From Mytilus californianus (Eukaryota > Mollusca > Bivalvia > Mytilida > Mytilidae), in the NCBI RefSeq assembly GCF_021869535.1, contig NW_026262582.1, positions 59,594,851-59,658,850 of the forward strand: a DNA stretch of 64,000 bases, read 5' to 3'. A program made the position numbers and the translations under genes. The notes under the pieces are model-generated. The model had not been told where the DNA came from, ran no database searches, and worked only from the letters and a program-made list of their open reading frames with translations. Positions 58,940-64,000 of this stretch are shown here, in pieces; position 1 is the stretch's first letter; each line of letters starts with the position of its first letter.

Positions 58940-59320
58940 AGAGAGGCGAAAGATCTAAAAGGAACATTCAAACCCACTAGTCGAAAACAAACTGACCATG
59001 CCATGGTAAAAAACGAACAAAAACAAAAAAAAACAAAAGACAAACATAGAAAATTAAGTACCACGAACCCAGCGCAAAACCGGAGGTGATTTTCAGTACT
59101 TAGGGAGGGTACAGAGAGTATACTGACACCCGTCTTGTACAAAAAGTCTCATTGAACAGGTCATATTCAAGAAAAAAAGGACGGGATTGTGGTGTCGACT
59201 ATTGAAACATATCTGTCATCATTTCTGAAACATACATTTCATGACGGTCAGGCAACTCGTGATAACTTGGTTTTAAAGCTTCCTTGAGAGCATTATACGT
59301 AAACAACAATAGGTTTTAGT
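58940..59320 (-). mobile_element. PLE lineage B, 3' end fragment
   Basis: 'agagaggcgaaagatctaaa', 'ctgaccatgccatggtaaaa' and 'catatctgtcatcatttctg' follow the 3' part of 12975-14170. The last part of the RT frame is nearly gone here. From about 59190 on it is duplicated at 60345. Confidence 0.7.
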
Positions 59321-59735
59321 TTTTGTGAGGTTTTATTAACCTTCCCTTTTTAAATTTTCCTTGGATTTCGAAATTTTGGTTGATACGTTTTTTTGCACTG
59401 GTGCTGTACAAGAACATATCCATTGTTACCTCAAATCGATTTCATTTGCACACGAACATTTATTTTATTTTCGTTTTGTTCATAAAACAGGCTGTTGGTT
59501 TTCTTATTGAAATGTTTTACATGTTATCAACTCGGGGTCTTCGATTGCTTTTTCTGTGGTACTAATTTATTTATAAGAGCACCATTAAAACAAATCATTT
59601 GTAATAATTTAGCGAAAACACAGACACAAAACTCTGTCAATAACTCAGAAAAATGAGTTTTATGGTTTTGTTGTGCTTCATAGTGACATTAGTATGCACC
59701 AAGAAAATAACAACGAATGTTTACTTATATTTTAT
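59190..59735 (+). repeat. First-exon region duplicate, upstream copy
   Basis: Matches 60345-60930 in order: PLE fragment, 'ttttccttggatttc.gaatt', 'gcactggtgctgta.aagaac', 'ctcggggtcttcgattg', then the signal-peptide start. Offset roughly 1190 bases. It covers the first exon of the receptor and about 450 bases in front of it, probably including the promoter. Confidence 0.85.
59653..59702 (+). pseudogene. Signal-peptide exon, copy without donor
   Basis: ATG at 59653 opens MSFMVLLCFIVTLVCTKK, close to the exon at 60850. Where the downstream copy has ACCCA/GTTAAC, this one reads ACCAAGAAAATAAC, so the GT donor is gone. The frame would run on into intron DNA. A broken duplicate, or the first exon of a one-exon peptide if the promoter still works. 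Confidence 0.6.
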
Positions 59736-59743
59736 AGTACAGT

Positions 59744-60335
59744 GCGTAAAATTAATAAACCGCGCAAAAATTGTATGCGTTAACACGCTTATTTAACCAA
59801 CTACTTCGCAACTGACATGATTTTTAACAAAACTTTCAAAACTTGTCCAATTATGAATTTAGAAATTATGAAGAAACCAAGGTTTCAACTCCCTCAGGCA
59901 AAGTTGATGGATTTGGCCTTATTAAGGTCCATTTTAGTTATAATCCTCTTCAACTATCCTAGGGTGATTGAAGAATAGAAATATGGTCGCTAAAGGTCTT
60001 CTTCCGACCGGCAGTAAAACTCTTTCAAAAGTGAGGCGTCTGTTTGGCTGTGAATGATGTACTATCAAGCAGACACATCCGGTCAGAATAGGAACATTGA
60101 ATCCGATGTCTCGTGTAGAGAAGGTGCCATACTCTCTGCATATCAATAACCCTGTTAACAACTCTTTGAGTGCTCCGTAGGTGACCAGTTGAAGATCAAA
60201 TGTCTGCCCCTATCTAATATACCCTCATTTTCAAGTGACAGTCCAAATTTCCAGACCTTTACTCAGAACAGTCCCCATTATAAGACCTACCTATTGTACA
60301 AATTTATTGTTAATTTGTTCTCGTCCTGAACATGA
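59744..60335 (+). repeat. Second copy of the 56877-57440 repeat block
   Basis: 'caaactacttcgcaactgac'-type start, 'tttcaactccctcaggcaaa', 'cttcttccgaccggcagtaa', 'ttaacaactctttgagtgct' and 'ttgttctcgtcctgaacatg' follow the same order as 56877-57450. It lacks the CAAT tail. It separates the two copies of the first-exon region. Confidence 0.8.
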
Positions 60336-60339
60336 ACTG

Positions 60340-60505
60340 GAATTATGGTGTCGACTATTGAAACATATCTGTCATCATCTCTGAAACATACATGACGGTC
60401 AGGCAACTCGTGATGCCGTCCGAAAACTTTTCGAAGGGATAATTTCAACTTCAACGCTCGAAACCTTGGTTTTGAAGCTTCTTTGTGAGCAGTATACGTA
60501 AACAA
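60340..60505 (-). mobile_element. PLE lineage B, RT C-terminal fragment
   Basis: The minus-strand frame reads LKLKLSLRKVFGRHHELPDR, equivalent to the SSLRKFYGPLYELVDRYG part at 13300-13420. It lies directly upstream of the first exon of gene G and is duplicated in damaged form at 59190-59310. Confidence 0.72.
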
Positions 60506-60849
60506 AAATAGGCTTTTGTTTTTGTAAGGTTTTATTGACCTCCCCCTTTTTGCATTTTCCTTGGATTTCTGAATTTTGGTTGCTACGTTTTTGCACTGGT
60601 GCTGTAGAAGAACATATTCATTGTTACCTCAAATCGATTACATTTGCACACGAACATTTCTTAATTTACGTTTTGTTGATAAAACAAGCTGTTTGGTTTC
60701 TTATTGAAATGTTTTACATGTTATATGCTCGGGGTCTTCGATTGATTTTTCTGTGGTACTGGTTTATGTATAAGAGCACCATTAAAACAAAGAATTTGTA
60801 ATCATTTAGCGATAACGCAGACACAAACCTCTGTCAATAGCTAAAGAAA

Positions 60850-60899
60850 ATGAGTATGATGGTTTTTCTGTGCATCATAGTGACATCAGTATGCACCCA
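60850..60899 (+). CDS. Receptor gene G, signal-peptide exon
   Basis: ATG (60850) in AAAGAAAATGAGT context opens MSMMVFLCIIVTSVCT, a short hydrophobic signal peptide. CA followed by GTTAAC gives a phase 2 donor, which is exactly what the Cys-Cys exon at 62409 requires; the join reads VCT-H-TSQKVGIYLNCC. GTTAAC is a weak donor, so the exon depends on the phase match, on the signal-peptide character, and on the second copy at 59653 that keeps most residues. The 450 duplicated bases upstream likely hold the promoter; no TATA box stands out. It would send the receptor to the secretory pathway. Confidence 0.6.
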
Positions 60900-62408
60900 G
60901 TTAACAACAACGAATGTTTACTTATATTTTAAATTATAAATATGTGTAGAGTTTAACAAATAACTAGGTTGCATCGGCTTCTTAAGATAAAAAACAAACA
61001 AGTATATCAGTGACTATATCAGTGACCTTATGTTTTGGATTAAAAAAAATCAAGTACCAATGCATGCACATAGTGCTGATCTATTCACGTATATTTTCTT
61101 TTGTTTTCATGAATTTTCCAATACATACTGAATAAAAATTCAAGTATCAAAACAATGTCCCTGAAACTGTTACATCGTAATTGGCATCTTAACAGTGTGA
61201 CGTCATAAGTATACTCCCGATGTGAAACATAAACACAAGACGTATTTAAACTTTTCGTACGTTTCTGAATGGTTTCAGTATTAACAAAATTGAGAATTGA
61301 AGGCACAAAATGTGACCTTTTTTGTTTATTTTTTTTTCACAAATTACATACAAAAATAATATCGGAGTTCAAAATGGTGGCTTTCTGTAGTTGCGGACTG
61401 GTAGAACGTTGAATATAATACTTTAAAATAACTCTTACGTCCAATGAAAATTATTGTTCAAAATGAATTGTATCCGAATGTCATTTATTTCGTTGAGCTT
61501 TAAATAAATCATATTAACATGATGCATTTTTGTGCAAACAGTCGCGAAGTTTTCATCATTGTAAAATTGAAGGTCGGTAATTGGTACCAATTCAACTGAA
61601 TTATACCGACATAGTTAATAAAATATCTGTTTGCATTTTTCATTCTGCATGTTCTATTACACCTCTTGACAAGAACACAATTACGGATTCATGCTTTTAA
61701 CAAAATTCGACTTTTCTACTAAGATCTTCTACCTCAGGAATAGATTACCTTAGCTGTATTTGGAAAAACTTTTAGGAAGATGTGGTCCTCAATGCTCTAC
61801 AACTTCGTACTTTATTTGGCCTTTTTAACTCTTTTTTTTTATTCGATCGTCACTGATGAGTCTTTTGTAGACGAAACGCGCGTCTGGTGCAAATACAAAA
61901 TTTTAATCCTGGTATCTATGATGAGTTTATTTACAACCACTGGGTCGATGCCACTGCTGGTGGAGTTTTTATTCCCCAAGGGTAACACCAGCCCAGTAGT
62001 CAGCACTTCTGTGTTGACCTGAATTATCATTCATATGGTCATAACTATAAATTAACTGATTACAAAACTTTGAATATTTGATATACTTAGGTTTTCACTC
62101 TTTTTGACATCCATTTATTTGCATATGATAGCATGTTCGGATCTAAATATTAGCGGAATTTGTCCAGCCATAGTTGGCAAAAAGTAGGTACTAAAATATT
62201 TACATTTCTATTTCAGGGTTTATAATACATAAACTATTTAGTTGTTTGCTTCTCCGAGTACTTAAACTTAATGTGTACGTACAAATCTATGTCCGAAGAC
62301 GTTTTGTAATGTGAAACTGTGTTTTTTCACAAGTTAATCCGAGAAAGTTTGAAATATGAAGGTATTCGACATTCGTTCTTACTTATTATTATCGTCTTTA
62401 TATTTCAG
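60900..62408 (+). other. Intron 1 of gene G
   Basis: 1.5 kb, phase 2. It contains the dispersed repeat at 61785-62045 and, from 62119, the segment duplicated at the window start. No other exon seen. Confidence 0.5.
61785..62045 (+). repeat. Dispersed GACGAAACGCGCGTC repeat
   Basis: 'tcctcaatgctctacaactt', 'tcgtcactgatgagtctttt', 'gtagacgaaacgcgcgtctg' and 'gatgccactgctggtggagt' form a repeat I know as abundant in mussels. Partial copies lie near 45698, 52720, 53610 and 55150. The overlapping open frames are not genes. Confidence 0.75.
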
Positions 62409-64000
62409 CACATCCCAGAAAGTTGGCATTTATTTGAACTGTTGTCCCAACTTCTACATTGAGAATAATATTTGCACCCGTAAGTAATGTTTTGACAACA
62501 AGATCAGTGTATTGACTTCACTCGATAATCATAATTTTTCCATTTTTGTTAGTATGTCTTTATTGTCAGTATATTTAAAAGCAGTATTTTTCGAGAATTG
62601 AAATAACGGACAAAGAAGATTTAATAGTAAAACAGCTAGTGCATTTTCTACGCGAACAACATGATATATCATATTCCTTTGTGTCAGAAAAAAATTAAAT
62701 GTGCAAAGAAAATAAAAGTCCGAAAAAATAGGAACAATTATTGGCTCAAACATACATGCATGTTAGCATTCCCATATGTCATGTATGTTGCATCGACATA
62801 ATTTTAATTTACTTTTTTTGATTTTCAATTACACCTTTTTATAGATATCATGTTTCTTTACAAAACACGTTACACTGAACATTTTAAACGAAATAATAAT
62901 GCTCTGCGCAACAATGCACGGAGGGCGGTAGTGTTTTTTTTTAAGGAGCATATAAGCACGAATGGGAAAAATTGCAATAAAGGGAAAAAAATGAGTAAGC
63001 AAGATGTTAGGAATTGAATGCTTAGAGCTTATAAGTAAGGTAAATACTGACTATATTATAATAATTCGAAAGAAAAGAAGGAAAAAAGACTAATACTGTT
63101 ATGGTAGTTTACAAATTTCGTCTTGGTAGGCTTGGATTGTTTTCTGTTGTTCGGTTGAATTGCTGTCTCGTTGACACATTACCCGTGGTCATTCTCTTTT
63201 CTTTTATATTTCATAACTTGCAGTGGTCTTTTGATAGCGTTTTGTAATAATTTCTATGAACTTGTCCTTCGTCTTTTCACTAAAAGAGAAATTCGTTTAC
63301 ATATCAAATTTAGAATATACTTAGATAAATCAAATGAAGTCAATCACGTGTTAGAAATGAATGTTTTATGACCGTATTTGGTGTTCTTTAAACTGACACA
63401 GTATTCATTAAATGCAATAGATTGGTAAATTCCTTTTGTAAATATGTCAAATAAAGCAACAACAAGAAGTCCAAACAACTAGACAGTAATTGATCACGCA
63501 TGTCTTAATTTCCAACAAAATCAAACCGAATTGAATAGAGTGAAACAAACATAGTCAATATTAGGTCAACGTCAGACCTAATATTATATGTTTGTATGAG
63601 GTACAGAGAGTGAAGAAGGTTCAAGTTTCCTGAGTCCTTCCACAGTTTGTGCCGAATACAAAACGTTGATGTTTTTTCTGACATTGACGTAATATTTCTT
63701 TCATCTTAAATGGCTACAATTATAGTAACAAAACGTGTTTCAATCCCCAAACGAGCCCCAGCGTGTTGAAAAAGGTGACGTTACATGAAATCGACACAAC
63801 AAGATATATCACCATGTTACTATTTGTGGTAAATAAAGACTGAAAATATCCTGGCTACAGTATACATTTATATCCAATACAGTATCGATCAAAACACTGG
63901 ACGTTTGTTTTGAAAACGTTGTATTATCATGTATTAGTGTTATTTCCTCTAACGCCTTACAACAAAAACTACGATAATCTATGCTTCATCTATGCAATGT
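62119..64000 (+). repeat. Right copy of the segmental duplication (partner 1-1687)
   Basis: See 1-1687. This copy keeps about 235 bases near 63200-63440 that the left copy lacks. Part of that stretch ('cacgtgttagaaatgaatgt', 'atgaccgtatttggtgttct') resembles 31240-31420 in unit 1, so it is ancestral intron DNA, lost from gene A. It runs off the window. Confidence 0.93.
62409..62479 (+). CDS. Receptor gene G, Cys-Cys exon
   Basis: It lies between TTTATATTTCAG and GTAAGT, 71 bases, phase 2 in and phase 1 out. It encodes TSQKVGIYLNCCPNFYIENN and ICT, differing from gene A by a few residues (K/T, D/G, H/Y, V/I) with no stop or indel, as expected for a coding exon under constraint. The EGF exon should follow about 2.2-2.4 kb downstream, outside the window. 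With the exon at 60850 it gives the N-terminus of the same receptor type as gene A. Confidence 0.8.

Noticed and set aside
61780..62022. Hydrophobic plus-strand frame of 80 codons
   Set aside because: It is the dispersed GACGAAACGCGCGTC repeat, present in pieces elsewhere in the window.

Overview
The window looks like bivalve nuclear DNA, most likely a marine mussel (Mytilus or a close relative). It is AT-rich and intron-bearing with GT-AG splice sites, and is packed with dispersed repeats I recognise as typical of mussel genomes. These include two lineages of Penelope-like (PLE) reverse-transcriptase remnants with their 3' tails, a SINE-like repeat ending in CAAT repeats, fold-back hairpins and microsatellites. 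The species is inferred from repeat character, not from a search. I see no rRNA, tRNA, CRISPR or prokaryotic gene.

The only protein-coding system I can support is a head-to-tail, plus-strand array of small single-pass receptors of the multiple-EGF type (MEGF/Draper/SREC-like). The shared gene plan is: a signal-peptide exon, an exon with a Cys-Cys motif, an exon with one laminin-type EGF domain, one or two short Ser/Thr-rich stalk exons, and a terminal exon with the transmembrane helix and cytoplasmic tail. Introns inside the gene are phase 1, and the first intron is phase 2. Copy A (293-4750) is intact from its second exon to its stop; its first exon should lie just left of the window. Copy G begins at the far end (signal exon 60850-60899, Cys-Cys exon 62409-62479) and runs off the right edge. 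Its intron DNA (62119-64000) is a close duplicate of 1-1687.

Between them are eroded copies. There is a lone transmembrane exon with no tail (16808-16908). Two paralogous terminal exons (26316-26639 and 34149-34441) share a C-terminus ending ...EATSSV. There is a stalk exon (33178-33253) and a dead stalk exon (40963-41046). An N-terminal pseudogene has an intact Cys-Cys exon (47795-47886) and a frameshifted EGF exon (48092-48254). A spoiled signal-peptide exon lies at 59653-59702. No EGF exon was found between 2.7 kb and 48 kb, so the middle copies look like gene fragments unless distant exons are spliced in.

Layout: 0-5 kb, gene A. 5-16 kb, repeats including a PLE remnant at 13-14 kb. 16.8 kb, orphan transmembrane exon. 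17-26 kb, repeats and fold-back elements. 26.3-41.7 kb, a two-unit segmental duplication, each unit starting at a terminal exon, with unit-specific insertions; one insertion is a composite TIR element with two nested sets of target-site duplications. 43-45.3 kb, a second PLE remnant. 47.8-48.3 kb, pseudogene F. 48.6-58.9 kb, repeats. 59-64 kb, a duplicated promoter/first-exon region and the start of gene G. Most short open reading frames elsewhere are chance or lie inside repeats and were left out.
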